Shown one piece after another: positions 16,854 to 26,299 of a stretch of 64,000 nucleotides of DNA; within the stretch, counting starts at the first letter, position 1, and every line of letters starts with the position of its first letter. Source of the stretch: Latilactobacillus sakei (GTDB lineage Bacteria > Bacillota > Bacilli > Lactobacillales > Lactobacillaceae); assembly GCA_002953655.1 (NCBI GenBank), contig CP025839.1, forward strand, positions 806,001-870,000, written 5' to 3'. Under the pieces are notes generated by a model. It saw only the letters and a list, made by a program, of their open reading frames with translations, did no database searches and had not been told where the DNA came from. The position numbers and the translations under genes are program-made.

Positions 16854-17609
16854 ATGCAACGGTATTTTATTGAAGAAAATGTGACGGTTGGTCAAGCATT
16901 ACAATTAACCGGTGAAACGGCACATCATATGCTCAAGGTGATGCGGATGCAAGTTGGTGATCAGATTGAAATCGTAACGCCAGAGGAACTAGCCTTTGTC
17001 GCACAATTACAAGCTGCGGATGCGACGCAAAAGCAAGCAACTGTGACAATTGAAGCAGCCTTGGAAACAAATGTTGAGCTGCCAATTGCAACGACGGTTG
17101 TTTGTGGCCTGTCTAAAGGTGATAAGACCGATTGGATCGTTCAAAAAGGTACGCAACTAGGCGCACATCGCTTTATCTTTTGTAATAGTCAATTTTCGGT
17201 AGCGCGTTGGGATGCTAAAAGGCAGGTGAAGAAACTAGCACGGCTGCAAAAGATTGCCCAAGAAGCGGCTGAACAGGCACACAGAATTCACGTGCCAGTG
17301 ATTGAATGGCGTGCGAGTTTAACGGCAATTGCTGAAGAATCAGCGACTATCAAATTAGTGGCGTACGAAGAGTCAGCCAAAGCTGGTGAACATGGTCAAT
17401 TGGTGCAAAGCTTACAAGCCGCACAACCAGGCCAAAGTTTAATCTGTGTTTTTGGCCCAGAAGGTGGGATCGCACCAAAGGAAATTGAAGTCTTACAAGC
17501 CGCCGGTTTCTTATTGGCCGGTTTAGGACCGCGGATTTTACGGGCCGAAACGGCACCGTTATATCTACTGAGCGCAATTTCATATGTGACAGAATTGAGT
17601 ACTTTATAG
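16854..17609 (+). CDS. rsmE: 16S rRNA m3U1498 methyltransferase RsmE
   Basis: SPOUT-class enzyme that methylates U1498 in the 30S decoding region. The 251 residues include an N-terminal PUA-like part (MQRYFIEENVTVGQ), KGDKTDWIVQKGTQLG and the knot motifs VFGPEGG and LGPRILRAETA near the C-terminus. It follows prmA closely. Identification is secure from the motifs and context. Confidence 0.96.
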   Translation: MQRYFIEENVTVGQALQLTGETAHHMLKVMRMQVGDQIEIVTPEELAFVAQLQAADATQKQATVTIEAALETNVELPIATTVVCGLSKGDKTDWIVQKGTQLGAHRFIFCNSQFSVARWDAKRQVKKLARLQKIAQEAAEQAHRIHVPVIEWRASLTAIAEESATIKLVAYEESAKAGEHGQLVQSLQAAQPGQSLICVFGPEGGIAPKEIEVLQAAGFLLAGLGPRILRAETAPLYLLSAISYVTELSTL

Positions 17610-17648
17610 TATGATAGGTAATAATAATTTTTATAGAGGGGCTTCACA

Positions 17649-17993
17649 ATGGATAAAATTAAAAATAATCGCTTTTTAAAGCAAGTTTGGGTGCGTTACT
17701 TCTTAGTAGCGCTACTGCTTGCCGTTGTATTGCCACTCGTTTTCGGTTGGTTATCAATTAGTAAAACGTGGCGTATTGGGTTGTTGTTTATGGCAATTAA
17801 TGGTTGCGCGGCCTTTTTCATCGGCTACCGCATTCAGAAAACACACGCCCCTTGGTATAATATTTTTTATCTGCCAGTTTTATTTGCCTTGATGGTTGTT
17901 ATCCGCTTCGCAGATTATAATTATTGGTTTGTCCCAATCTACTTCTTACTAAGTTACTTGGGCATTAATACTGCGTACGAACGTCGCAAATAA
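17649..17993 (+). CDS. Hypothetical membrane protein (114 aa)
   Basis: Four hydrophobic segments (about residues 16-35, 42-62, 73-90 and 94-108) with positively charged N- and C-termini. No family recognised. GAGGGG lies just upstream of ATG 17649. The gene sits between rsmE and rel and ends exactly at a terminator whose stem begins inside its stop codon. Confidence 0.65.
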   Translation: MDKIKNNRFLKQVWVRYFLVALLLAVVLPLVFGWLSISKTWRIGLLFMAINGCAAFFIGYRIQKTHAPWYNIFYLPVLFALMVVIRFADYNYWFVPIYFLLSYLGINTAYERRK

Positions 17994-18028
17994 AACTGAC
18001 TCGACAAACTGTTGAGTCAGTTTTGTTG
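17992..18028 (+). terminator. Terminator overlapping the stop codon at 17993
   Basis: AAAACTGACTC (17992-18002) pairs perfectly with GAGTCAGTTTT (18014-18024), then GTTG. Confidence 0.85.
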
Positions 18029-18072
18029 TTTAAAAACAAATTTTAGTAGAGTCAGAATTGGAGTTGGGCAAG

Positions 18073-20304
18073 ATGTCAGAAGAAAAAGTGATTTCACAGC
18101 AAGAAGTGATCCAGCTATGTCAGAAATACATGAATGCTGAGCATCTTGCTTTCGTGCAAAAGGCGTATGATTTTGCGGCGTATGTGCATAAGGAACAAGC
18201 ACGGCAATCAGGTGAACCGTACATTATTCATCCGATTCAAGTGGCAGGTATTTTAGCGGAACTAAAGATGGATCCAGCAACGGTTGCATCGGGCTATTTG
18301 CACGATGTGGTTGAAGACACCAATATTACCTTAGGTGATGTCCAAGAGATGTTTGGCCAAGATGTGGCCATCATCGTGGATGGTGTGACGAAATTAGGAA
18401 AAATTAAGTATAAATCGCATCAAGAACAACTTGCTGAAAATCATCGGAAGATGTTGTTGGCCATGGCTAAGGATTTACGGGTCATTATGGTGAAACTAGC
18501 TGATCGTCTGCATAATATGCGAACGCTGAAGCATTTGAAACCCGAAAAGCAACGGCGGATTGCCAATGAAACGTTGGAAATTTATGCGCCATTAGCTGAT
18601 CGTTTAGGGATTAGCAAGATTAAGTGGGAACTAGAAGATATCTCGCTACGCTACCTTAACCCACAACAATACTACCGGATTGTTCATTTGATGAATTCTA
18701 AGCGGACGCAACGTGAAGCGTACATTCAAGGAGCAATTGAAGACATCAAGGACTCAGTTGCCGATTTGGATATGAATTACGAAATTTACGGTCGTCCTAA
18801 ACATTTATACTCGATTTATCGCAAAATGCGCGATCAGCACAAGCAATTCGAAGAACTCTATGATTTACTTGCAATTCGGGTGGTGGTTGACTCAATTAAG
18901 GATTGTTATGCCGTTTTAGGCGCTATCCACACCAAGTGGAAACCAATGCCAGGTCGTTTTAAAGACTATATTGCAATGCCCAAAGCGAATATGTATCAAT
19001 CGATTCATACCACGGTGATTGGCCCTAAAGGCAAACCGCTCGAAGTGCAAATCCGGACCCAAGAAATGCATAACGTTGCTGAATATGGGGTTGCAGCACA
19101 TTGGGCTTATAAAGAAGGCGTTAAGGAACAAATTAAGATCGATGAATCAGGGCGTAAGTTAGATTTATTCCGTGAAATTCTAGAAATTCAAGACGCCTCA
19201 GATGATGCCTCAGAATTTATGGAAAGTGTCAAAGGTGATATCTTTAGCGATCGGGTCTACGTCTTCACCCCTAAAGGTGATGTTTACGAGTTGCCAAAAG
19301 GTTCAGTGCCAATCGATTTTGCCTACCTCGTGCATACGGAAGTGGGTAATCACGCAGTTGGTGCCAAAATTAACGGCAAAATCGTGCCATTAAATTATCA
19401 ATTACGTAACGGTGATATTGTCGAAATGCTAACATCAACCAGTGCGACACCCAGTCGAGATTGGATTAAGTTAGCATTCACAGCCCGTGCCCGCAATAAA
19501 GTGAAACGCTACTTTAAAAAAGAAGATCGGGACGAAAATGTTGAAAAAGGCCGAAATGCTATTGAACATTTATTGTTAGAACAAGGACATACTGTGAAGA
19601 CCCATCTGAATAAGGATAGCTTGGCGGTCATTTTGCCACACTTTAACTTTAATTCAGAAGAAGAATTATTCGCAGCGGTTGGTTTTGGTGAAATTTCAGC
19701 GCAAGCAGTTTTGAATCGCTTGACATTAAAAGAACGGCGTGAAAAAGAAGAGAACGAACAAAAAGCGCTGGAAGCCGAAATTTTATCGGCCAAAGATTCT
19801 CAAAAACCAGGGCAAAAAGCTGCGGGCAGTCACATTACGATTAAGCACGAAGACGGTGTGATTATTCAAGGTGTCGATAATGTATTGGTCCGCTTAAGTA
19901 AGTGTTGTAACCCAGTGCCAGGCGACGATATTGTTGGTTACGTGACAAAAGGGCGTGGTGTTTCAGTCCATCGTCGTGATTGTCCAAATATCGTCGATCG
20001 TGCCGATATGAACAGTCGACTAACAGAAGTCAGTTGGGAAAACACATCGGCTAAACACGACCAACTCTATGATGCCAACCTAGAGGTCTACGGGTACAAC
20101 CGTGGGGGATTATTAAATGATGTCTTACAAGTGTTGAATGCGCACAGTAAGCAGCTTAACAATGTCATGGGGCGGATTGACCATGATAAGATGGCCGATA
20201 TTCATGTCACGGTTGGGATCCGCAATATTGATCATCTTGAACGGATTATGGATGCAGTAAAAAACATTCCAGATGTTTACGAAGTTAAACGAGTGCAAGG
20301 ATAG
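18073..20304 (+). CDS. rel: Bifunctional (p)ppGpp synthetase/hydrolase (Rel)
   Basis: Makes and destroys the stringent-response alarmone at the ribosome. The 743-residue protein has an HD hydrolase domain (HDVVEDT at 77-83), a RelA synthetase domain (about 235-345, with YGRPKHLYSIYRKM and EYGVAAHWAYKEG), a TGS domain (about 395-455) and a C-terminal zinc-finger/ACT part (CCNPVPGDDIVGY; ACT about 670-743). ATG 18073 is chosen because GGAG is 9 bases upstream; the TTG at 18058 is unsupported. dtd follows after 12 bases, the classic rel-dtd pair. Confidence 0.97.
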   Translation: MSEEKVISQQEVIQLCQKYMNAEHLAFVQKAYDFAAYVHKEQARQSGEPYIIHPIQVAGILAELKMDPATVASGYLHDVVEDTNITLGDVQEMFGQDVAIIVDGVTKLGKIKYKSHQEQLAENHRKMLLAMAKDLRVIMVKLADRLHNMRTLKHLKPEKQRRIANETLEIYAPLADRLGISKIKWELEDISLRYLNPQQYYRIVHLMNSKRTQREAYIQGAIEDIKDSVADLDMNYEIYGRPKHLYSIYRKMRDQHKQFEELYDLLAIRVVVDSIKDCYAVLGAIHTKWKPMPGRFKDYIAMPKANMYQSIHTTVIGPKGKPLEVQIRTQEMHNVAEYGVAAHWAYKEGVKEQIKIDESGRKLDLFREILEIQDASDDASEFMESVKGDIFSDRVYVFTPKGDVYELPKGSVPIDFAYLVHTEVGNHAVGAKINGKIVPLNYQLRNGDIVEMLTSTSATPSRDWIKLAFTARARNKVKRYFKKEDRDENVEKGRNAIEHLLLEQGHTVKTHLNKDSLAVILPHFNFNSEEELFAAVGFGEISAQAVLNRLTLKERREKEENEQKALEAEILSAKDSQKPGQKAAGSHITIKHEDGVIIQGVDNVLVRLSKCCNPVPGDDIVGYVTKGRGVSVHRRDCPNIVDRADMNSRLTEVSWENTSAKHDQLYDANLEVYGYNRGGLLNDVLQVLNAHSKQLNNVMGRIDHDKMADIHVTVGIRNIDHLERIMDAVKNIPDVYEVKRVQG

Positions 20305-20316
20305 GAGTCGTTAATC

Positions 20317-20763
20317 ATGAAAGTAGTCTTACAACGTGTCAGCCAAGCAAGTGTCACAATTGAAGAACAAGTCGTCGGTCAAATTAACAAGGGCTTTTTA
20401 TTATTAGTTGGGATTTGTGATGACGATACAGAGGCCGATTTAGATTACCTTGTCAAAAAAATTAGCCAATTGCGGGTTTTTGAAGATGAAGCAGGGAAGA
20501 TGAATTTAGCATTGGGTCAAGTTAATGGCGCTATTTTATCAGTGTCACAATTTACGTTATACGCCTCAACCAAGAAGGGGAACCGGCCTAGTTTTACAGA
20601 CGCGGGGCAACCGGACTATGCGCAAAAAATGTACAACTTATTTAATCAAAAATTAGCGGCTACTGGCATCGCTGTTGAAACCGGCGAATTTGGGGCGGAT
20701 ATGCAAGTCGCCTTGGTTAACGACGGTCCGGTCACGATTTTATTTGATACGAGGGATAATTAA
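20317..20763 (+). CDS. dtd: D-aminoacyl-tRNA deacylase
   Basis: Removes D-amino acids mis-attached to tRNA. The 148-residue length, the SQFTLYA motif (about 78-84) and the C-terminal NDGPVT motif are the two cross-subunit active-site signatures of this family. AGGAG precedes the ATG. Its stop codon shares one base with the next start (TAATG), so the HAD gene is translationally coupled. Confidence 0.96.
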   Translation: MKVVLQRVSQASVTIEEQVVGQINKGFLLLVGICDDDTEADLDYLVKKISQLRVFEDEAGKMNLALGQVNGAILSVSQFTLYASTKKGNRPSFTDAGQPDYAQKMYNLFNQKLAATGIAVETGEFGADMQVALVNDGPVTILFDTRDN

Positions 20764-21389
20764 TGGTTTATCAAAATGCGATTTGGGACTTTGATGGGAC
20801 ACTCTACGATACGTATCCGGTCATGTTAAAAGCGCTCGTTGCGGTTTATCAGCAGCAACAAGTGCCGGTTGATCAGGATGCGTTATACAAGGCAATTAAG
20901 CAAACGTCAATTAAAAAAGTGTTGCAAGCCTTGGCTGATCAAACGGGGACGACATTTGCGACATTAGACCAACACTATCATCAACTTGAGGCGAAGATGC
21001 AAGTTGCACCGCAACCTTATCCGGGCGCAGCGGCTATTTTAGAACGGGTTAGTCAAACTGGGCAGAACTTTTTGATGACGCATCGCGATACGGCCGCCCG
21101 AAAATATTTGGCTGAACAGCATCTCGATCAGTATTTTACGGAGATTGTTACAAGCCGAAATGGGTTTGCGCGCAAACCAGCGCCGGACAGTTTGAATTAT
21201 CTCTGCGATCGTTATCAACTAGATAAAGCAAAGACGGTCATGGTTGGTGATCGGGCATTGGACATTGAAGCGGGGATTAACGCTGGGCTGCAAACGGTCT
21301 ATTTCGATGTCGATCGCTTACCAATTGCGGTCCAACCGACAGTGACGATTACTGATTTATCAATGCTGATTGATTATTTTAATAAATGA
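20763..21389 (+). CDS. HAD-superfamily phosphatase (phosphoglycolate-phosphatase-like)
   Basis: 208 residues with all four HAD motifs: DFDGT at 9-13 (nucleophile and acid/base aspartates), a threonine in MTHRD, a lysine in RKPAPD and VGDRALDIEAG. A helical cap lies between motifs I and II (about 20-90). It probably hydrolyses a small phosphate ester; the substrate cannot be read. It overlaps the dtd stop by one base and ends at a strong terminator. Confidence 0.88.
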   Translation: MVYQNAIWDFDGTLYDTYPVMLKALVAVYQQQQVPVDQDALYKAIKQTSIKKVLQALADQTGTTFATLDQHYHQLEAKMQVAPQPYPGAAAILERVSQTGQNFLMTHRDTAARKYLAEQHLDQYFTEIVTSRNGFARKPAPDSLNYLCDRYQLDKAKTVMVGDRALDIEAGINAGLQTVYFDVDRLPIAVQPTVTITDLSMLIDYFNK

Positions 21390-21394
21390 TATTT

Positions 21395-21429
21395 AAAAAG
21401 TCGCATGCTAATTTAGCATGCGACTTTTA
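21395..21429. terminator. Bidirectional terminator between convergent genes
   Basis: AAAAGTCGCATGCTA pairs perfectly with TAGCATGCGACTTTT around a tiny loop; it overlaps the last bases of the minus-strand DUF3397 gene. Confidence 0.92.
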
Positions 21430-21783
21430 TTTTACAATCAGTGCGATAACGAGAAAGGCGAGATACCAAGCGCTCGCCATCAATAAGACGAACCGCCACC
21501 AACTTTTGAAAAACTTACGAGGGTAGAGGGCGTGATCGTAATAAAACCGTGTTAGACTCCAGACGATACCCCATAAACAGATTGCCAAGCAGAAAAACCA
21601 GCCAGCTTTGTTGAAGAATGGTTGGCTAAGCGCGATCGCACTGATTAAAAGTGGTACGGGTAGCCAGTCGATGAAGTGGATTTGTTTTTTGAAGAAACGC
21701 TGTAAGATAGTATTTAAACCGTAACCGATAGCTAAGCAAATTAGCGGTAGTAAGATAAAAAATAACGTGGCCGTAAATGGCAT
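21427..21783 (-). CDS. DUF3397-family membrane protein
   Basis: A 118-residue protein with about four membrane segments (roughly 5-25, 37-53, 58-77 and 95-115). DUF3397 proteins of lactobacilli are typically encoded next to mraZ, as here, but their role is unknown. The start is set at 21783 because AGGTG lies upstream and the product then begins MPFTATLF; the frame is open to 21813. Assignment is from pattern and position, so moderately certain. Confidence 0.7.
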   Translation of the reverse strand: MPFTATLFFILLPLICLAIGYGLNTILQRFFKKQIHFIDWLPVPLLISAIALSQPFFNKAGWFFCLAICLWGIVWSLTRFYYDHALYPRKFFKSWWRFVLLMASAWYLAFLVIALIVK

Positions 21784-21848
21784 TTGAATCACCTCGAAAG
21801 TTAATATCCCCATTGTACCGTCTTTCTGAAAAGATAAAAAGGACTAAG

Positions 21849-21877
21849 TTGCACTTTGCGTTGTTTCGGTGTAAACT
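21849..21877 (+). promoter_or_regulatory. Promoter of the DUF4044 mini-gene
   Basis: TTGCAC (21849-21854) and TAAACT (21872-21877) with a 17-bp spacer. On the other strand the same region must drive the DUF3397 gene. Confidence 0.55.
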
Positions 21878-21910
21878 GCTGATAAGAAAAAGGACTAGGT
21901 GGTGGAATCG

Positions 21911-22033
21911 TTGAAGAAACAAACAAGTACTTTTAGTCGGATAACCAAGATTTTTGTTTGGGTTATGTTAATCGCCACAGTAGGCTCTGTTATTTTTGGC
22001 TCATTAGCAGCAACTGGCGTTTTAAACTTCTAA
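21911..22033 (+). CDS. DUF4044-like 40-residue membrane protein
   Basis: A short gene that standard length cut-offs miss. From TTG 21911 it encodes 40 residues starting MKKQTSTFSRITKIF, then a single hydrophobic span (about 15-36) and LNF at the end. AGGTGG lies 8 bases upstream, a promoter precedes it and a terminator follows 15 bases after the stop. Tiny DUF4044 proteins sit before mraZ in many lactobacilli. Function unknown; a link to cell envelope or division is inferred only from position. Confidence 0.75.
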   Translation: MKKQTSTFSRITKIFVWVMLIATVGSVIFGSLAATGVLNF

Positions 22034-22048
22034 AATTAATTAAGTAAT

Positions 22049-22079
22049 CAGTCTGGGGCGTTGGTCCCAGGCTTTTTTT
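22049..22079 (+). terminator. Terminator after the DUF4044 gene
   Basis: AGTCTGGG (22050-22057) pairs with CCCAGGCT (22066-22073) with one G-T, followed by a T-run. From here to about 22280 I see no gene or clear signal. Confidence 0.85.
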
Positions 22080-22280
22080 GTGGGTGTGTCTCTTAAAGGG
22101 GATGCGGTGAAGTTATTCTGTTCCTTTTTTTAGGATTGGAAGGCTGATCATAAAATTGTTAATCGGTGAGCAAGTGAGCGATTAACGTCCCATTTATTTA
22201 AGGTGCAAAATGGTTACGGATAGCGGGTTAATGCGGATAAACGCTAAAAGATAAGATTTTGGTTTTTTTTGGTCAAAATG

Positions 22281-22305
22281 TGGTAGAAAGTGGGGGATTA
22301 TGGTA
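22281..22305 (+). promoter_or_regulatory. Candidate MraZ operator: three TGG repeats at 10-bp spacing
   Basis: TGGTA, TGGGG and TGGTA start at 22281, 22291 and 22301, exactly 10 bp apart, 39-63 bases upstream of mraZ. MraZ of other bacteria binds direct TGGGN-type repeats with 5-bp spacers in its own promoter, giving the same period. A possible -10 (TAAAAT, 22309-22314) follows immediately. Confidence 0.6.
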
Positions 22306-22343
22306 GACTAAAATGAGTTGAGGTGGGTAAAGGGGTGAAGTAT

Positions 22344-22775
22344 ATGTTCATGGGTGAATTTCATCACACAATCGATACGAAGAACCGACTGATTGTACCA
22401 GCTAGGTTCCGCGAAGCATTAGGAACTGAATTCGTGTTGACCCGTGGCATGGACAATTGTATCTTCGGTTACCCGCTCAGCGAATGGGAACAGTTAGAAG
22501 ACAAATTAAAACAACTGCCACTCGCTAAAAAAGATGCACGGGCTTTTGTGCGCTTTTTCTACTCAGCTGCGGTGCAATGTACCCCTGATAAACAGGGCCG
22601 CATTATGATTCCTCAAGCCTTAGCAACCCACGCTTCTTTAGCAAAAGAATGTGTGCTGATTGGGGTTTCTAATCGAATCGAAATTTGGAGCCAGGAAAAA
22701 TGGGCGAGCTTTAGTGAAGAAGCTGAAGAAAATTTTGATGACATCGCTGAAAATATGTTAGATTTTGATTTTTAA
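22344..22775 (+). CDS. mraZ: Transcriptional regulator MraZ
   Basis: DNA-binding regulator of the division and cell-wall cluster, with two AbrB/SpoVT-type halves. The 143-residue protein begins [16 protein letters not shown] and repeats the [12 protein letters not shown] pattern in the second half. ATG 22344 gives the canonical start and follows AGGGGTG; the upstream GTG at 22323 is unsupported. It leads the dcw cluster, 14 bases before rsmH. Confidence 0.96.
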   Translation: MFMGEFHHTIDTKNRLIVPARFREALGTEFVLTRGMDNCIFGYPLSEWEQLEDKLKQLPLAKKDARAFVRFFYSAAVQCTPDKQGRIMIPQALATHASLAKECVLIGVSNRIEIWSQEKWASFSEEAEENFDDIAENMLDFDF

Positions 22776-22789
22776 AGGATGGTAACAAG

Positions 22790-23746
22790 ATGACAGAAAC
22801 ATTTAAACATCAAAGTGTTTTATTAAAAGAAACGGTTGATGCCTTAAATGTTCAGCCAGATGGGATTTACGTTGATGCAACACTAGGTGGTGGCGGTCAT
22901 AGTGAATACTTATTGTCACAATTAACAACCGGACATCTTTATTCATTTGATCAAGACGACCACGCACTTGAAAGTAGTCGCCAACGGTTAGCGAAGTATG
23001 CGGATGCAGGCCAAGTGACATTTATTAAGAGTAACTTTCGTTTTTTGAAAGCAGCACTCGCTGAACAAGGCATCACGAAGATTGATGGCATTTTATACGA
23101 CTTAGGGGTTTCATCACCACAGTTTGATGATGCCCAACGTGGTTTTAGTTATAAAAAAGAAGCGCCACTGGACATGCGTATGGATCAAGGCGCCGAGTTA
23201 ACAGCGTATACAATCGTTAACGAATGGTCTTATCAACAATTGATTAAAATTTTCTTCAGATATGGTGAAGAAAAATTCTCAAAGCAAGTGGCTCGTAAAA
23301 TTGAACAACAACGAGAAATTGCACCAATTGAAACAACAATCCAATTAGCAGATTTAATTAAAGAAGCAATCCCAGCACCGGCAAGACGGACGGGGGGGCA
23401 TCCAGCTAAGCGGATTTTCCAAGCAATCCGAATTGCGGTTAATGATGAATTAGGCGCCATTGAAGACTCAGTCGAACAAGCTATTCCATTGGTCAAGGTT
23501 GGCGGTCGGATTAGTATCATTACGTTCCAATCATTGGAAGACCGTTTAGTGAAAACAATGTTTAAAGAACAAGCGACATTACCTGATATTCCTAAAGGAT
23601 TACCGATTATGCCGGGCACTGAAAAGACTGTTTTAAAACTGGTTAATCGTAAACCAATCCTACCAACAGAAGACGAGTTAACGGTTAACCACCGGGCACA
23701 CAGTGCTAAGTTAAGAGTAGCTGAAAAACAAAAAGAAATAGACTAG
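22790..23746 (+). CDS. rsmH: 16S rRNA m4C1402 methyltransferase RsmH (MraW)
   Basis: SAM-dependent enzyme that modifies C1402 in the ribosomal P-site region. The 318 residues start with [13 protein letters not shown], the SAM loop is [10 protein letters not shown] (about 29-38), and [10 protein letters not shown] and the C-terminal [10 protein letters not shown] are typical. It sits second in the dcw cluster and is followed after 11 bases by ftsL. Confidence 0.97.
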   Translation: MTETFKHQSVLLKETVDALNVQPDGIYVDATLGGGGHSEYLLSQLTTGHLYSFDQDDHALESSRQRLAKYADAGQVTFIKSNFRFLKAALAEQGITKIDGILYDLGVSSPQFDDAQRGFSYKKEAPLDMRMDQGAELTAYTIVNEWSYQQLIKIFFRYGEEKFSKQVARKIEQQREIAPIETTIQLADLIKEAIPAPARRTGGHPAKRIFQAIRIAVNDELGAIEDSVEQAIPLVKVGGRISIITFQSLEDRLVKTMFKEQATLPDIPKGLPIMPGTEKTVLKLVNRKPILPTEDELTVNHRAHSAKLRVAEKQKEID

Positions 23747-23757
23747 AAGGAATGATT

Positions 23758-24132
23758 ATGATGGCAACCAATGCAGCTCGCCAACTAACGACCCCAGAAA
23801 GTATTCCGAGTCAGGTTCAAGAACCTGCTCGTCAATCAGCGCAACAAACAACTCAAAAAGTAGCTTATTCAACACTTGAAAAATTAGCCGTCACCGTGAT
23901 TGGGATTGCTTTTTTTGCAATGTTGGTGAGTTTGCTCTCGACTAAAATCGCAGTGGTTAATGCGCAACGAACATTAGAAAATACCACCCAAGATATGAGT
24001 CAGACACGTGCTAAAAATAATGATTTAAAACAAGAAATCGGAGAATTAACCAGCTCCGATCGTTTAGATGCCTTTGCTAAGAAAAATAATCTGAAATTAA
24101 ACGAAAACAATATTCGGAATGTGGCTAAATGA
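23758..24132 (+). CDS. ftsL: Cell division protein FtsL
   Basis: Bitopic division protein that binds DivIB and DivIC/FtsB and supports the septal synthase. It has 124 residues: a cytosolic, glutamine-rich N-terminus, one membrane span (about 43-62) and a coiled-coil outside (about 68-105) ending in DRLDAFAKKNNLKL. Several ATGs (23752, 23758, 23761) are close; AGAAGGA at 23745-23751 favours 23758 or 23761. The stop overlaps the next start (ATGA), so the penicillin-binding protein is coupled. Confidence 0.92.
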   Translation: MMATNAARQLTTPESIPSQVQEPARQSAQQTTQKVAYSTLEKLAVTVIGIAFFAMLVSLLSTKIAVVNAQRTLENTTQDMSQTRAKNNDLKQEIGELTSSDRLDAFAKKNNLKLNENNIRNVAK

Positions 24133-26267
24133 GAAATTTATTTAGGACACATAGGAGTCCACGACAGAATCGACGCATATTTGGCGAAGTTTTATTGCTG
24201 ATTATCGCGGCGATTTTTCTGATTTTCATGGGTCGTTTTGCGTACATCGCTGCAACCGGGCATATTGCAGGGGTTGATTTGACTAAACGATCAAACAAGA
24301 AATATGAAGGGGACTCCGTTATTCGAGCACAACGCGGCACAATCTATGATTCATCGGGCAATGTTTTAGCACAAGATACCAATGCCTATGCCGTATATGC
24401 GGTATTGAGTCATGATTACGTTACTGCGGATAAAAAACCACTATATGTGACAGATAAAAAAAAGACAGCAAAGGCGCTCAGCAAGTACCTTCCCATGAGT
24501 GAGGCTAATATTTATAAGCAATTGACGCCAAAAAATAAGGCCGTTTATCAAGTGGAATTTGGAAGTGCCGGGCAAAATTTATCCCTTAGTATTAAACGGA
24601 AAATTGAAAAACAAAATTTAACTGGGATTTATTTTAAAGAATCGCCAACGCGTTTATACCCTAATGGGACTTTTGCGTCGCATGTGGTGGGGATTGCGCA
24701 GACACCTAAAGGGTCCGAAGATAGTGGTAATCAAGATTTAGTGGGTGTCATGGGTGTTGAAAAATATTTCAATGAACAACTAACCGGTCAAGATGGCTAT
24801 AAAAATCTGACGAAAGATTCGTATGGTTATTCAATTAATCAGAACAAAAATAAAGTCAAAGCTGCTAAAAACGGCCAAGATGTGTACTTAACATTAGATT
24901 CACGACTTCAGTCCTATTTAGAGAGTCTATTGAGTAAGGTTAATAAAAAATACCAACCGGCGAGCATGAACGCCGTTTTAATGAATGCTAAGACCGGCGA
25001 AATTTTAGCGGCCTCACAACGACCAACGTTTAACGCAAGTACTAAAAAAGGAATTGGTGATGTTTGGCGCGACACCTTGGTCGAAGATGGTTACGAACCG
25101 GGTTCGGTTTTGAAGATTGCGACACTGTCAGCCGCAATTGATTCCGGTCATTATAATCCAGATCAATACTATAAATCGGGTTCTGTGTTGGTCAGTGGTA
25201 AGAAAATTAGTGATTGGCAGACCGCTGGGTGGGGAATGATTCCACTTAGTCAAGCGTTTGCCCGTTCAAGTAACGTTGGGATGGTCAAACTAGAGCAGGA
25301 AATGGGTGCTCAGACTTGGAAGTCTTATATTGAAAAATTTGGGTTCCTTAAGAAAACGGGGATCGAATTACCAGGTGAGACAGCGGGTACCTTGCAATAT
25401 GAACGGCCATTGGATCAAGCGACAACCTCATTTGGCCAAGGGATTAATGTCAATGTGATGCAGATGTTGCAAATGACAAGTGCCATCGCTAATAACGGGA
25501 CCATGATTAAACCGCAAATTTTGGCGGGCGTTGGTCAAGAACACCAAATCACACCGATTAAGGCTGGTAAGCCAATCAAAGCTAGCACGGCTAAGAAAGT
25601 CATGCAAAATATGGAAGACGTGGTTTACAAAGATTATGGGACGGGGCAGGTTTACCAAATTCCGGGTTATAAAATTGCAGCTAAAACTGGGACCGCCCAA
25701 ATTACGGATCCGAACGGTGGCTATTTAACCGGTGCTAGCAACTACATCTTCTCAGTATCGGGGATTGCTCCAGCTGATGATCCCAAATATGTTTTATATA
25801 TTACAATGAAGCAACCGGGCAATATGACGGATAGTGCGGAAACGATTTTATCGCAGGTCTTTAATCCAATGATGAAACGAGCGCTAGAATATACGAAGGA
25901 AGCTGAAAAAGATAAGCAACAACAAGTTAAAGTGGCCTCTGTTTTGAGTCAATCAACTAAAGATGCGCAAAAGAGATTAGAAGCGCAAAACTTAAAGACA
26001 ACATTGGTGGGTAGTGGCAATCTCGTCGTGCAACAATTACCAAAAGCCGGCAGTGTCATTTTACCGAACCAACGGGTCTTATTGATGACCAACGGTGCCA
26101 TGACGATGCCCGATGTTAATGGTTGGTCAAAAAACGACTTATTGAAACTAGCACAATTAACCGGTATTGATGTTGATATCAAGGGCAGTGGATATGCTTA
26201 TCATCAAAGTCTAGCGGTCAATAGTTTGTTAGACGGCGTCAAGCAAATTAAGGTACAATTAAAATAG
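24129..26267 (+). CDS. pbpB: Septal penicillin-binding protein 2 (FtsI/PbpB) with PASTA domains
   Basis: Class B transpeptidase that cross-links septal peptidoglycan outside the membrane. The 712-residue protein has one N-terminal span (about 18-42) and a dimerisation domain. The transpeptidase domain carries SVLK (326-329, catalytic serine 326), SSN (380-382) and KTGT (519-522). Two C-terminal PASTA-like repeats follow (about 600-655 and 656-712), as in Gram-positive FtsI proteins. It overlaps ftsL by 4 bases. Assignment as the division-specific enzyme follows from dcw position and PASTA domains. Confidence 0.95.
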   Translation: MRNLFRTHRSPRQNRRIFGEVLLLIIAAIFLIFMGRFAYIAATGHIAGVDLTKRSNKKYEGDSVIRAQRGTIYDSSGNVLAQDTNAYAVYAVLSHDYVTADKKPLYVTDKKKTAKALSKYLPMSEANIYKQLTPKNKAVYQVEFGSAGQNLSLSIKRKIEKQNLTGIYFKESPTRLYPNGTFASHVVGIAQTPKGSEDSGNQDLVGVMGVEKYFNEQLTGQDGYKNLTKDSYGYSINQNKNKVKAAKNGQDVYLTLDSRLQSYLESLLSKVNKKYQPASMNAVLMNAKTGEILAASQRPTFNASTKKGIGDVWRDTLVEDGYEPGSVLKIATLSAAIDSGHYNPDQYYKSGSVLVSGKKISDWQTAGWGMIPLSQAFARSSNVGMVKLEQEMGAQTWKSYIEKFGFLKKTGIELPGETAGTLQYERPLDQATTSFGQGINVNVMQMLQMTSAIANNGTMIKPQILAGVGQEHQITPIKAGKPIKASTAKKVMQNMEDVVYKDYGTGQVYQIPGYKIAAKTGTAQITDPNGGYLTGASNYIFSVSGIAPADDPKYVLYITMKQPGNMTDSAETILSQVFNPMMKRALEYTKEAEKDKQQQVKVASVLSQSTKDAQKRLEAQNLKTTLVGSGNLVVQQLPKAGSVILPNQRVLLMTNGAMTMPDVNGWSKNDLLKLAQLTGIDVDIKGSGYAYHQSLAVNSLLDGVKQIKVQLK

Positions 26268-26299
26268 TCAAATAAGAGTGGATTAAAGGAGTTTATATC

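Noticed and set aside
22034-22343. A further gene between the DUF4044 gene and mraZ
   Set aside because: No frame with a ribosome binding site is visible; only the terminator and MraZ-like repeats can be supported.
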